Source: Aquilaria yunnanensis (taxonomy: Eukaryota > Streptophyta > Magnoliopsida > Malvales > Thymelaeaceae). Taken from it: a DNA stretch of 64,000 nucleotides. The position numbers were made by a program, and so were the translations under genes. Positions 22,504 through 34,659 of this stretch are shown here, piece after piece. The notes below the pieces were generated by a model, which searched no databases, had not been told where the DNA came from, and worked only from the letters and a program-made list of their open reading frames with translations. The stretch covers positions 13,828,501-13,892,500 of the forward strand of contig CM077599.1 of assembly GCA_039654915.1 (NCBI GenBank), in the 5' to 3' direction. How positions within the stretch are numbered: the first letter of the stretch is position 1; each line of letters opens with the position of its first letter.

Positions 22504-23252
22504 ACAAGTGGTATCAAAGCTTCCAGTTTGATCCTGATATGGTGGAGCTTATAGTGTATTTTTGGCATGGTGAAGCTTGTGTTCGTGCATGTTAATGTTT
22601 GTGATGTTCGTGGTCATTTATATTCTTTGATGTGTTCATGTCTTGGTAGTATTTGTTGTTCACATTTATGGTTGTTTCTTCATGGTTGGTGTCACATATG
22701 CTTATGTTTGAGAGTTTGAGCCAAGGTGGAAATTATTGGGTTTGTTGGCTCAAATCGAATAAAAACTTAAAAAATTTAGTTTGTTTAGGATTTGGTTTCA
22801 GTTTTTATATTTGTTTAGAATTTGGTTTTTCTATTTTGATGTGGTTTGGGTTTGTGTATGACCTATAAAAAGTATTGTTGTGTTAGGGTTTTGAGCATGA
22901 TAGAAAAGTTAATGTATTCAAGAGGTAAGATGTGAGAATTTTCAAAAGGGAGAGAGGTCCGAAAGAGGAGAGAAGTAAGACGAAGACGGGAAACCTTTTA
23001 TGATTCTCATATTTTGTAATTGTGTAAGAGTAAGAAATTGGAGTTGTCAATAGTGTGCGGAGATCTATAGGTCAGCGTGAGCACTAAGACCATACCTCTG
23101 CTGTGATTTCTATATTTTGTTCGAGTTGATTTCTCTCATCCGTGGATATAGGTTAGTTAAGAGTCAAACCACGTTAAATTTGTGTGTGATTGATTGATGA
23201 TGTTTGTCATTCCGTTGTACGTGATGGGTGATTGAGAAATTTTTTTCCAACA
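22504..23252 (+). mobile_element. Probable miniature or deleted copia-like remnant
   Basis: A primer-site-like GTGGTATCAAAGC at 22509-22521 follows a CCCAACA end. After only about 200 bases a polypurine-like GCCAAGGTGGAAAT (22720-22733) precedes an LTR-like block 22734-23252 that begins TATTGGG, has TATAAAAAG near 22864, contains the copia-LTR-like phrase AACCACGTTAAATTTGTGTG and ends TTCCAACA. No matching 5' LTR was found and there is no TSD, so boundaries are tentative. Confidence 0.4.
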
Positions 23253-23489
23253 GGCTTGGCCTACCACAACAAGGTGTAGCAAAACTCAATAATGGCAAAG
23301 ATGGTTGAATGACAACAGTTTGGGGGTGAAATCGACAAGTTCGCACTTCTTCTCCTTGTATTCAACTCATGGTGTGGGTTGCTCATCGTAGCTTGTGAGC
23401 AAACAAGCTAGGTTGACTCTAAAGTGGGGCAGAAAACATGATTTGATGGGTTTGAACTCAAAATCTTTGGGATAGCAATTTGAGTGAAG
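23253..23489. other. Unassigned sequence before the Athila-like insertion
   Basis: About 240 bases with no recognised gene. It is the left flank of the Athila-like insertion and continues, after removal of that element, at 36033. Confidence 0.3.
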
Positions 23490-24857
23490 TGTTAAGTGCA
23501 TCATTCCACGTTCAAAGTGTTGACCTTTTGACAACTTTGACCGTCAAATTCTGTTGATTTTTCCTTCTTTGTCTTAGTTTTTCTTGGTACTTTTGCTCAT
23601 TACAGGTTTAGTCAAGTGTTACGAACAGGGCATTAGAAGCAAGCTTGAGTGGGACGGCATTTGGACGGGGGAGGTAGAAGAAGTGCAAAAACGAAGATTG
23701 GCGCCGCGTCGCCAGAATTCATCCAGAATTGGCGACGCGTCGCCCAAGTTATCAGCATTCTGAGTTCCTGATGGTCATCTGGCGACGCGTCGCCAGAACT
23801 CGACCCATTCTGGAGACGCGTCGCCAGCGCTGCTCTGTTTTGCCGAAAGCTCACGTTTTGATGGTCCCCCACTATTTTTCCACCTGATGAGCTGGCTTGG
23901 ATCGGTGATACTTATCCCTTTAGGGCTGGAATGAAGAGGGGGTATAAATAGAAGAGAAGAAAGAGTCCAAAAGGGGGGCTTCTTGGCTGATTTTGATCTA
24001 GACCCGACTAGAGGCGAATTGAGCATTTCGGAGGCGTTCTGGGGAAGCTGGAACCAGAGGATTGTTCATTTTGAGCGTACAAACGTCGAGGGGGTTTCCT
24101 GGGTTTCCTCTCTTCTCTATTTTGATTTGTATGATTTTCATGGATATTGTTATTATGGATTTGTTGATGACATTAGCTATGGATTGTGAGTAGATCTCTT
24201 TACCTTTCTAGGGTGACTTTCCTCCCTTTGTTACTTAATGAAGTTGTTTTGTGTTTATGGATGAGTTCTATTGTGTTGTTCCTTGCATTGAGCTTCTTGT
24301 TTGATGAATGGTAGGCCACCATGTCTAATGCACTAGTCCATTAAATCCTTGAGAAAGGTTTTAAGGGTGACAAAGAGGAATGGAAGGGGCATAGTGTTAA
24401 CTTAAATTAGAGATAATATAAGTGAACATTAGGCATTAAAAGATGGTTTAGCTCTTCAACCACCTTAAGTTAAGTTAGAGCTTGAGTAAAGCCCAAGTTA
24501 GTGGAGGGTGCGCAAAAACCTATCTTGAGAAAGGGGTTTTTGATATGAAATCTTTTTGACCACACATGGAACTTCACATTTGGGGACCAACTTTATTGAG
24601 TAGCAATGGGTAGGAAATGAATCCTAGAGGGATAGTCACATTTATTCTAAGTTCTATCTTTAGTACTTTTCATCTTCTTTAGAGTCATTTTTCTTGTGTT
24701 GATTAAGTTAGGTAGCTTGAGCAACTTTGATCTTTAAATCTAGATAAAATCACTAACTCTCTTGGGACGACACCCTTAATTACTCCTAGTATACAACGAT
24801 TCCGTTCGCTTGCGGGTTTTTGAGGGTTAAATTGATAAACTCTTGATTTTCACAACA
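23490..24857 (+). repeat. Athila-like 5' LTR
   Basis: 1368 bases, TGTTAAGTGC...TCACAACA. A cluster of four copies of the palindrome GGCGACGCGTCGCC (two exact, two one base off) lies at 23700-23825, about 120 bases before a TATA box (TATAAATA, 23943-23950). The palindromes are therefore in U3, upstream of the probable promoter. Confidence 0.96.
23700..23825. promoter_or_regulatory. Palindrome cluster in the 5' LTR U3
   Basis: Copies at 23700-23713 (GGCGCCGCGTCGCC), 23731-23744 and 23781-23794 (exact palindrome GGCGACGCGTCGCC), and 23812-23825 (GGAGACGCGTCGCC). Each contains ACGCGT or GCGCGT-like CpG-rich cores in otherwise AT-rich DNA. Confidence 0.85.
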
Positions 24858-24864
24858 AAGTTTT

Positions 24865-24882
24865 TGGCGCCGTTGCCGGGGA
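24865..24882 (+). other. Primer-binding site (Athila/Tat type)
   Basis: TGGCGCCGTTGCCGGGGA, seven bases inside the 5' LTR; this is the primer site typical of Athila and Tat elements, complementary to an Asp-type tRNA 3' end according to the literature I recall. Confidence 0.9.
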
Positions 24883-25001
24883 GTGTTGATTTGATTTTTG
24901 TCTTGATTAGAAAAAAAAAATTTCGGTTATTCTTGACTACTTGATTTTAATTCTCATGGTTGATGTGTTCCTTTTTGTCATATTGTAGGTACATCTAGTG
25001 C

Positions 25002-26798
25002 ATGACCCGGAGCTCTTGTTCTCATGTGTTACCACTTGATCTAGAAATTGAGAGAAGCTTGCGAGAACTTCGGCTAAGAAGTAAGGTGATTGAAGAAGGA
25101 GATACTAGTACTTTCGATTCCGTCAACATGGAAGGGAACCAAGAAGATGACTTGAGGAACCTTGGACGAGAAAGAAATGTCAATGCCATGGATCACAATG
25201 GTGTTGAGGAGGTAATGGACAATGGAAATGGTGCTAGAAGAAGAGGAAGGCCGGTACTTGATTATTTTCGACCTCAAAGGGTAGAAGACCATAACAACAT
25301 GATAAGACCGGTGCCGCTTCGAGGGCGAGCTTTTGTGATTCCTAGCCATGTTCTCCAATTGGTGGAAGCACATCCATTTGGAGGGACCCTTGATGAAGAT
25401 CCAAACAACCATATCAAGAGGTTTGTTCGTTTATGCAATACTTTTGATTTAGATGGTGTAAGTGAAGATGCAAAAAGGATGAGACTCTTCCCATTTTCTC
25501 TTGTGGATGAAGCATTGGAATGGTTTGAAAATGTGGAGCCTACTTCGGTTCATACGTGGCAAGAGCCATATGATGCATTTATTCGGAGATTCTTTCCATC
25601 TCAAAAAGCGTTTGAGCTCAAGAATGAATTGTTGGCATTTAGGGAAAATGAATGGGAGTCACTTGCGGAGGCATGGGTGCGTTTCAAGAGGATGGTGAAG
25701 AGGGTACCCACTCAAGATATTGATCAAGCTCATCAACTTCATCTTTTCTACAATGGTTTGAGTTTGAACACCCGATTGCAAGTGGATGCCGCCGTCAGTG
25801 GTTTCTTGTTGTTGAAAGATGTAGAGGAATGCTTTGAGCTATTGAACAACATGGCAAAAAGTCTTGAGCTTAGCGGCAAACGGATCCCAAGGAAGGGGAG
25901 TGGATTGTATGAGGTCAACAAAGATACGTCTCTCCAAGCTCAACTTTCGGCACTCACTAGCATGGTGGCCAAGTTGACAAAAAATCAAGAAAAGGGGAAA
26001 TTGTAACAAGCCATGGCTAGTGAGGATGTTGATGATGTGGAAGATGCCAATTTTGTGGGTTACCGGAATCCTTACCCACCCAAGCAAGGAGGAGGGAATT
26101 TCTTCCCAAGGAACCGTCAACACGAAGGATTCAATTATTCTAACCCCAAAGGCGCTATGCAATTATTAGGTGAGAATTCTAACGATACGGAAGCATCTTT
26201 GAAAGATTTTATGAAGGGCATGATGGGAGAATTCATGCAAGAAGTGAGGGGGATGGCAAGTGGCCAAAACAAGAAGATTGGTGCATTGGAGGATGAAATG
26301 AAGACTATGCAAGCTAATACTCAAGCATCCATCAAGAATTTGGAAACTCAAATGGGCCAACTTGCAACTTCTATGAGGCAACTTCAAAAGGGCAAGTTCA
26401 TACCTAGTGATACGGATGTCAACCCAAGGGAGTCTTGCCAAGCTATTATGCTTAGAAGTGGTAAGAATGTGGTAACGCAAGTTAAGGAGCCACCCATTCA
26501 AGAAGAATATCCTCCCCAAGAGCCATCCCCTTCAAGTGAAGAAGATAGTTCAAAAGTTGAGGCTAAAAATGCTCTCGACAAGGAGGAAGCACCCAAGCAC
26601 ACGCCCACCCTTCCGTACCCCCAACGGTTCAAGCCAAAGAAGGAGGACACTCACTTTATGAGGTTTCTTGAAATCTTCAAGAAGTTGGAAATTAATATCC
26701 CTTTCTTGGAAGCATTAAATCAAATGCCTTCCTATGCCAAGTTCCTTAAGGAGTTGATTACCAAGGAAAGGAGTTCCTTGACAACGAGCTCATTTTAA
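25002..26798 (+). pseudogene. Athila-like gag
   Basis: Gag frame starting at the ATG of MTRSSCSHVLPL. The capsid-like retrotransposon gag domain runs over about residues 120-260 (DPNNHIKRFVRLCNTF, then ALEWFENVEPTSVHTWQEPY). A TAA at 26004-26006 breaks the frame, and 26013-26798 continues in the same frame with NPYPPKQGGGNFFPRN and a coiled-coil-like segment. A single-base frameshift near 26770 moves the reading frame to the protease. The copy is therefore disabled in gag. Confidence 0.9.
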
Positions 26799-29700
26799 TG
26801 AGAGAGGAAGCAAGCGCCGTCATGCAAAGGAAGATGCCCAAAAAACTCAAGGATCCGGGGAGTTTTACGATACCTCTTGATATTGGGTCTTTCCATTGTG
26901 ATAAGGCTTTGTGCGATCTTGGGGCTAGTATTAATTTGATGCCCTTATCCATTTGTAGGAGTCTTGGCCTTGGAGAGGTGAAACCTTCATCTATTTGCCT
27001 CCAATTGGCGGATCGGTCATTTACTTTCCCAAAAGGAGTGTTAGAGGATGTCTTGGTCAAAGTTGGCAAGTTTATATTTCCGGTAGACTTTGTAGTCTTG
27101 GATATGGAGGAAGACCGGAACATGCCGATTATACTTGGGAGACCATTCTTTGCTACCGGGAAGGCCGTCATTGATGTGGAAAAAGGTAATCTCACCTTGA
27201 GAGCTAATAATGAGGAAATTACTTTTAATCTTGCTCAAGCCATGAAATCTATTGATGATGAGTTGCCCAAGTGTTACATGATTGATGTGGTTGATTCTTG
27301 CATTAAAGAAAAAAGAGATGTTTTACTTATTGAGGATCCTATTGGAAGGGCACTTGTGTTCGAAAAAGCATGTAGTGAGGAAGATCATGATGTGTTGGGT
27401 ATTTTAACAACTCTTGACTTTTATGGGAAAGTGCAACTTCAAAGAGAAAGGGGAGAACAACTTTTGTCTTGTGATTCCAAGGAAGAGCTTAAGTTGGAGT
27501 TGAAACCCTTACCAAAAGATCTTAAGTATGTGTATCTTGGCAAGGAAGATTCTCTCCCGGTGATTATTTCGTCTACTTTAACCTCTTTGGAGGAAGAAAA
27601 GTTGATTCGTGTGTTGAGGGATCATAGAAAGGCAATAGCTTGGTCTATTTCCGACATCAAGGGAATTAGCCCAGAAATTTGCATGCATAAAATTCTTATG
27701 GAAGATGATTTTAAACCCTCCATTGAAGCTCAAAGAAGGTTAAATCCAAAGATGAAGGAAGTGGTCAAAGAGGAGATTGTGAAATTGCTCAATGCCGGCA
27801 TTATCTATCCAATTTCAGATTCTCCATGGGTGAGTCCGGTGCAAGTGGTGCCAAAGAAAGGTGGAACAACCGTGGTGGGCAACAATAACAATGAATGAAT
27901 TTCTACTAGGTTGGTGACCAAATGGAGAGTGTGCTTTGATTACCGGAAGCTCAACAAGGCTACCCGGAAGGACCATTTCCCCCTCCCTTTTATTGATCAA
28001 ATTTTGGATAGGTTGGGGGGACATGAGTTTTATTGTTTCTTGGATGGTTATTCGGGGTACAATCAAATCGCCATAGCACCGGAAGATCAAGAGAAGACGA
28101 CCTTTACTAGCCCTTGGGGCACATATGCCTTTTGAAGAATGCCATTTGGACTTTGCAACGCTCCGGGGACTTTCCAACGGTGTATGATGGCCACATTCTC
28201 CGATATGGTGGAGAAGTGCATGGAGGTATTTATGGATGATTTTTCTGTTTTTGGAGACTCCTTTGATGCATGTTTGGATAATTTAGCCCTTGTCTTGAAG
28301 AGATGTCAAAAAACTAATTTAGCCTTGAATTGGGAAAAATGTCATTTCATGGTTAAATCGGGAATTGTACTTGGGCATAAAATTTCTTGTGAAGGCATGG
28401 AGGTGGATAGAGCTAAGATTGTAGCTATTGAGAAATTGCCACCACCCTCCAATGTAAAGAGAGTGAGAAGTTTCCTAGGGCATGCCGGTTTTTACCGAAG
28501 ATTTATTAAAGATTTTTCCAAGATCGCTAAGCCATTATGCAATTTGCTTGAGAAGGATGTGCCATTTGACTTTGATGAAAAGTGTTTGGAATCATTTAAG
28601 ACTTTGAAGGAGAAATTGGTTAGTGCACCGGTGGTGATTCCACCCAATTGGGAGGAACCGTTTGAAATTATGTGTGATGCTAGCGATTTCGCCGTAGGGG
28701 CGGTGTTGGGGCAAAGAAAGGACAAGCTTTTTCGGGTGATTTACTATACTAGTAAGACTTTGGATGGAGCTCAAAGAAATTATACCACAACGGAGAAGGA
28801 GCTTTTAGCGGTGGTATATGCAGTGGATAAGTTTCGATCCTATATTGTGGGGTCTAAGGTTGTGGTGCACACCGATCATGCGGCAATTAAATATTTGTTC
28901 ACCAAGAAGGATGCCAAGCCAAGACTCATAAGATGGATTCTTTTGCTTCAAGAATTCGATTTAGAAGTCAAGGACAAGAAGGGATGTGAAAACCTTGTGG
29001 CCGATCACTTATCTAGGATGGAGGGCCAAGAAAAGTCATGGGAGCAACCTATTCAAGAGCACTTCCCGGATGAAAGCTTGTTCAAGGTGGAGGGCAAGAT
29101 TCCATGGTATGCGGACTATGTGAACTACCTAGCTTGTGGAGTCTTGCCACCAAACTTGTCTTACCAAGAAAAGAAGAAATTTCAAGCCAATGTCAAGCAT
29201 TATCTTTGGGATGATCCTTTCCTATTCCGCCGGTGTGCCGACCAAATCATAAGAAGATGCATCTCAAGCGAGGAAGTAAATGATGTTCTCCACCATTGTC
29301 ACTCCTCACCATGTGGCGGACACTTTGGAGCCTCCAAGACGGCAAGTAAGGTATTGCAAACCGGGTATTATTGGCCAACTTTGTTTAAAGATGCATATAC
29401 TTTTGTGAAAACATGTGATAGATGCCAAAGGTTAGGAAACATTTCTAGGCAGGATGAAATGCCATTACAAAACATTCTTGAGGTGGAAGTGTTTGATTTG
29501 TGGGGAATAGATTTTATGAGGCCTTTTCCTCCTTCGTGTGGCAATCATTATATTTTGCTTGCGGTTGATTATGTATCTAAGTGGGTGGAAGCTATTGCCG
29601 CCCCTTCTTGTGATGCTAATGTGGTTGTTAAGTTCCTTCAAAGGAATATTTTTGCAAGGTTTGGCACACCTAGGGCTATCATTTCCGACGAGGGATCACA

Positions 29701-30385
29701 TTTCATCAACAAGATGTTGACTCAAGTTCTATTGAAGTATGGTGTACGGCATAAGGTGTCACTCCCCTATCATCCTCAAACAAACGGGCAAGCCGAGATT
29801 TCGAACCGGGAGAAAAGGATATTGGAGAAGACGGTGGGCATCAACCGAAAAGATTGGTCTCAAAAGTTAAATGATGCACTTTGGGCATATAGGACGGCTT
29901 TCAAGACACCTATTGGAATGTCACCATATCGTCTTGTGTACGGTAAAGCTTGCCATTTACCGGTGGAGTTGGAGCACAAGTCATATTGGGTGGTTAAGAA
30001 GCTCAATTTTGATTTGAAAAACGCCCAAGAGAAGAGAGCTATTCAATTGGATGAGTTGGAGGAAATTCGCATGGATGCTTATGAGAATGCGAGGATGTAC
30101 AAGGAGCGAACGAAGTTGTGGCATGACAAGATTCTTGTGAAGAAGGAGTTTCAACCGGGTCAAAAAGTGCTACTCTTCAACTCAAGGTTGAGGCTCTTTC
30201 CGGGAAAATTAAAGTCCAAATGATCGGGACCTTTTGAGGTGATTAGAGTGCAACCATTTGGAGCGGTGGAGCTTAAAGGACAAGATGGGTGCATCTTTCA
30301 AGTCAATGGTCAACGAATCAAGCCTTACTATGGTGATGAACTTAGACACATTGGTCAAACCATCTTGGCCGAACCCAACCATTGA
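26798..30385 (+). pseudogene. Athila-like pol (protease, RT, RNase H, integrase)
   Basis: One frame interrupted by TGA stops at 27896-27898, 28133-28135 and 30221-30223 and ending at TGA 30383-30385. Protease: DLGASINLMP at about 26919 and ILGRPFF. Reverse transcriptase: WRVCFDYRKLNKATRK, FCFLDGYSGYNQ-like block, [13 protein letters not shown] and the catalytic FMDDFSVFG. RNase [19 protein letters not shown] and [12 protein letters not shown]. Integrase: [33 protein letters not shown] and ISDEGSHF. Motifs are well kept between the stops, consistent with recent loss. Confidence 0.93.
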
Positions 30386-31855
30386 AAAAAGAAGCTTAAA
30401 GGCACCAAGCTAGAGGCGTAAAATCAAGCGCTTGTCGGGAGGCAACCCGATTCCGATTACTTTCTTCTTTTCTTTTCGTTAGTTAACTTATGTAGTGCTT
30501 TGTGATTTTCTGCTCATTTGGTATTGTCTTGTGTGTTGATAGGTCGGGAGACCCATCGGAAAGAAGGTGGGGGGAATGGACCACATTTTCTCAACTTTAA
30601 GAAGTACCATGTATTGAATGTTCAAAGGGTATAAGTCTTAGGATGAAAAGATTGAGGGTACTTTGCAAATGTTTTAAAAAAAACAAAGGTTGGTTTCGTA
30701 AAGCTGGCGACGCGTCGCCAGCGTTGGCGCCGCGTCGCCAATTTGCGCAATTGTTCTCAGAATGCTTATAACTGTGGCGACGCGTCGTCAGAATGCGTCC
30801 AGAATTGGCGACGCGTCGCCAAGATTATAACTGCTGTTTTAACCTCGCCTCCCTTTCACTTTTCTCACTTTTACTTTGCTCCTCCACCAAAGAAACCTCT
30901 CAAACTTCAAACCCTACCCTTCCGTAAGCTTCACGGTTTGATTTTTTGGAGTTTATTCGTCGCATCAAGCCTCTCATCAAGTAAGTTTCTCTCATCTTCT
31001 TCCTCCCTTCTGCATTTTTTAGACGAGTTTTGGAGTGAATGGTGTTCACTTGTGAAGGTTCCGAAAATTACTTGATTTTGCTTGATTCTCATGGATTTCA
31101 TGCTTGAATTTGATTTGACATGGATGCATTTATGTATGGAAAGTGTTTTGTGCATAGGATTACGAATTTGGATTAGAAATCGAGGTTAGAATTTCTTGCA
31201 CAACAAGGGCTGCGAATTTTCATGGCAACTTCTTGATTATGCATGTTCATGTTGTTTGATTGATTATAAACTTGGGATCTACCTGAAATAGGAGTGGGTC
31301 AAACGTGCATTGCCTTCAATTCACTCCGGTTTGATTGATTTTTTTTGAGTTAGAGGATTTCCGGAGAAGTGCAATTTGACTGCCTCTATAGCTATTTTGC
31401 ACAACAATGTGGCTTCGTGTGGTGTGTTTTTTTTCCTAAATTCTTTGTATGTGAGGCATCTAGGTGTTGCATAGTTCAAGATTGAATGATTACTTTGCAC
31501 TAGGAAGCTTGTTTACTAATTGCCCCAAGAGCCGCAAGTTGGTATGGACATTGATGGGATTTTCCTTGCTATCTTATTCATGTGCACACATCTAGTATCC
31601 GTAACATCGATTTGACTTGAATATTTTGTGGAATAAGCAAGGGTGCATTGGATGGTGCAAAACCTTAGAACACCTAGGATGGACATGGAGTAGGATAATG
31701 GATTGTCTTCTTATGCATGAGTTTTTCTACTATGGATTGGTAACTTGAAGTTGGGAAATGGTGTAGTGAAGGTTAATCCTTTGTTCTTTCATTCTTCATA
31801 TAAAGGAGCTTGAAATGTATCTTGTGATTTTGTAGGAAACATACCTCGCAAGTCG
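30386..31855 (+). other. Athila-like internal non-coding region before ORF3
   Basis: About 1.47 kb without a supported ORF. It holds four palindromes at 30706-30820 and, downstream, a pyrimidine-rich leader-like stretch. A consensus 5' splice site (CATCAA|GTAAGTTT, GT at 30981) is followed by a 3' splice site (TTTTGTAG ending 31835) just before ORF3, so a leader intron of about 855 bases is plausible. Confidence 0.55.
30706..30820. promoter_or_regulatory. Internal palindrome cluster upstream of ORF3
   Basis: Four copies at 30706-30719 (exact GGCGACGCGTCGCC), 30726-30739 (GGCGCCGCGTCGCC), 30776-30789 (GGCGACGCGTCGTC) and 30807-30820 (exact). The flank CCAGAATT of the last copy is shared with the LTR cluster, indicating that the block was copied from, or to, U3. 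Confidence 0.85.
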
Positions 31856-33241
31856 GTGCCCATAAACTCGTTGAAAGAAAAGGGGAGGGGGAAGAGGATT
31901 CGTCAAGAGGAGCCACAAGAACCACCCTATGATACTTCACGCTTTGTGTCCTCTCGGGCAAGCAACTACTTTGAGGGGTTCATGAATCCCAAGCTCACAC
32001 CGGAAAGAGGCTTCGACTTCTCGAAGAAGGAAAATGAAGGGATACTAAGAATTGTGGAGAGGCGTGGATGGCAACAATGGGTCAATCATTCTCAAGCGGA
32101 AGTGTCCAATATCCTCATAATGGAATTCTACGCCAACTTGATGGGAGCTTACTATCTGAATCGCCAAGCCAAGGTTTGTTTTGTGCGCCAACAAGCGGTG
32201 CATTATGGGGATACTGTGATCAATAAGCTGTTCAACATCAACCCATTGATTGGAGGACAAATCAAGGAGGTTTCCCTGGATCAACAAGCTCAAGTAGTAT
32301 GCGGTCGCCCGGTCCATTGGACACTGAGCCGGGATCAATCTCATAGGAAGCTCTACTTCAGTTCTTCAGCCCTTCCCCCAGAGATGAAAGCCTGGAACTA
32401 TTTCATCGCCTCCCGCCTCGTCCCGACCACTCATATTCGGGAAGTCACCCCGGATCGCTTGGAGATCTTATACTGCATCGCATGTGACGTCCGAATCAAT
32501 GTCGGACACTTCATCCTAAAGCATATTCGTCGCGCCGCCAAGTCGAAACGGGGGAACCTGCCTTTCCCTCAGCTGGTCACTACCTTAATGTTGAGGGCCG
32601 GTGTTGTCATGGAAGATCCCTCAAGGATAACTTTGGTCATCAAGCCAATCTCGGTGGACAAGCTTAGTGGTGCTTCGGAAGGTATCCGGGAGGTAGTGTC
32701 AGAAGAGAAGGAAGAGAATGCCGACCAAGAGCAAGAGCAAGTGGAAGAAGGAGAAGAAGAACAGGAGCCATATCTAGGGGAGGAAATTGGAGGGGCTTCT
32801 GAGTAGTTAGTCGATCCAGCTACCGCGACTCCGGCCTCGTTGGCTGTAGCACTCAACAAGATATACTTGATGATGCGAGAGCAGCATGAAGAGTCAGCGG
32901 CTCGGTTTGAATTAGTTGGTGGCTCCTTTACTTCTTTTGCAAAGGAGATTCGCGAGGGCATCGCACTTATTGCTGGCAACCAGGAATCTCTTTCAGGGCA
33001 AGTTTGTTGGGGCCACCAACACCAGCAGCAGCTGCGGGATCTCCCGCCAGAATACCCACCCTTCGCACCCATCCCCCCCCATTTCCACCCCTCCGCTTAC
33101 CCGTGGTACACACCCCACCCCTCCAGCCACCCACCTCCCTTTTACCCACATTTCGGACCTCCCCATGACCCGTCCGAAGGTCCTTCCTCTTTTCCTCCTG
33201 CCGGTGGGTCTTCCGGCCACGATGACATGGGAAAGGAGTAG
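31856..33241 (+). pseudogene. Athila-like third ORF, 'putative plant transposon protein' domain
   Basis: Frame of about 460 codons broken by a TAG at 32804-32806. Features: basic KEKGRGKRIR, then RGWQQWVNH, EFYANLMGAYY, WNYFIASRLVPTTH, NVGHFILKHIRRAAKSKRGN and PQLVTTLMLRAGV, matching the plant domain (PF20167-like) found in ORFs that follow or precede pol in Athila/Tat elements. After an acidic Glu-rich stretch and the stop come a coiled segment and a Pro/His/Tyr-rich tail (33030-33230). There is no transmembrane segment, so it is not a recognisable envelope. No ATG stands at the frame's beginning; the first in-frame ATG is at 31982. Function of the domain is unknown to me. Confidence 0.8.
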
Positions 33242-34659
33242 TAGGGGCGGGAACACCCGCCCCCAGGTATGATTCTTGCTTACTCACTTTCCATTGAGGA
33301 CAATGATAGTTTTAAGTTTGGGGGAGTGGGTGCGTGATTATCATACTTGGCTTTTGTGTTTGTGTTCGTGTCTTTGTTTTAGATTTAGGGTGCATGTTTC
33401 TTGCATACTTTGTGTCCTGTTTTCCTCTCTTCTGTTAGTAAAGTTGGATAGGTTGATAATTTCTTTTTGTAGTCCTTGTTTGTTTTTGGTGTCTTTAGGA
33501 CCCAATGGTGACCATTTTGTTTCATATGAATGGATATGGTTACTAGTTTGATTCTCTTGAAGCTTTGATGAATTTGGAAAAATCAGTTTTGATGCTTTTG
33601 GGTGAGTCTTTGATAATGTGTTATAATGAACTTGGGAGTTGTGCCATAAACTCGTATCTTTTGAGTTTTGTTCTAAAACTTGCTTAAGGACCTAGCAAAC
33701 TCGCAAGAGTGTATGAGCTGGAAGCATGTGGTCTCCTAGGAGGAACCTCCCCACCAATTAACCAACCCCTCTACATTCCTTCAAATCACCCTTAATTTGA
33801 GCTTTCATTTTCTTGTGGTTATATCCTTGAGTTAACTGAGGTGGAAAAAGGTCAAAACTAGAGCTTAAAAGGAATTGCATTAAGTTGAATTAAGAGGGAA
33901 ATAATGGCAAGCTTGGTGTGGTTTGTGTTAAAAAAAAACATATAAAATACTACTCCGCTGTTTCCTAGTATCGAAGTAGGTTGGGGTCTTCTCCTAAGGC
34001 AAGAGTTGATCACAGCTCGAAAAGGTGCTTGAAATAAGAGTATGGTTGTAAATAAAATCACCTTGGATTGTATTAAGTTAGTAGATTGGGCTTAGGCGGA
34101 GCTCCCGTTTATGCACTTGCCAAACGGCTAAATACATGAAGAGGAAACAATAGTTAGTTTATAAGGTGTAAAGAGATTGGTGGATTGTGGATTGGTGCTT
34201 GTTCAACTTGATTGTTTCTTTTAAGCACTTGGTTTTATTTTTGACCACCTCACTAACTCTATCACGAAAGATTATCTTCTGGTTCCTCCATTTTCTTTTT
34301 TAGCCTCTGACCTGTCGCTATCCTTTGGAAGTAAACCATTTGAGCTTTGAGTGTGGTGCGACCGACCGTAGGGAAGTAAGGTCGAGGGTGCTGGATCCTT
34401 TTGCAAGCATTTGGAAAAGAACTTAACACAACTCCCTTAATGGAAATTTAAATCATCTAGGGGGTCATACCCCTGGGGGCTTCACCCTAGGTAGCAAAAT
34501 TAACTTTTCCTTAGTCACCATTTCTTCTTTTGAAGTCAAACTCAGTTGATCATTGAAGTTTAGATGCAACATTTGGTTACCATGATAGCTTCTTTGGTGT
34601 TTGAGTATGTTGTAGGTTAGGTCGCTAGGGACTAGCTTAGGTTTAAATTTGGGGGAACT
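33242..34659 (+). other. Athila-like 3' non-coding region
   Basis: About 1.4 kb between ORF3 and the 3' LTR with no supported coding region. It ends in the polypurine tract at about 34647-34659 (TTTGGGGGAACT). Confidence 0.75.

Noticed and set aside
23633..24026. Minus-strand ORFs in the Athila-like LTR, repeated at 34815-35196
   Set aside because: They exist only because the palindrome block and GC-rich U3 lack stops; present in both LTRs as a copy effect, no protein resemblance.
32967..33287. Gly/Arg-rich minus-strand ORFs
   Set aside because: Exact antisense of the Pro-rich tail of the Athila-like third ORF.
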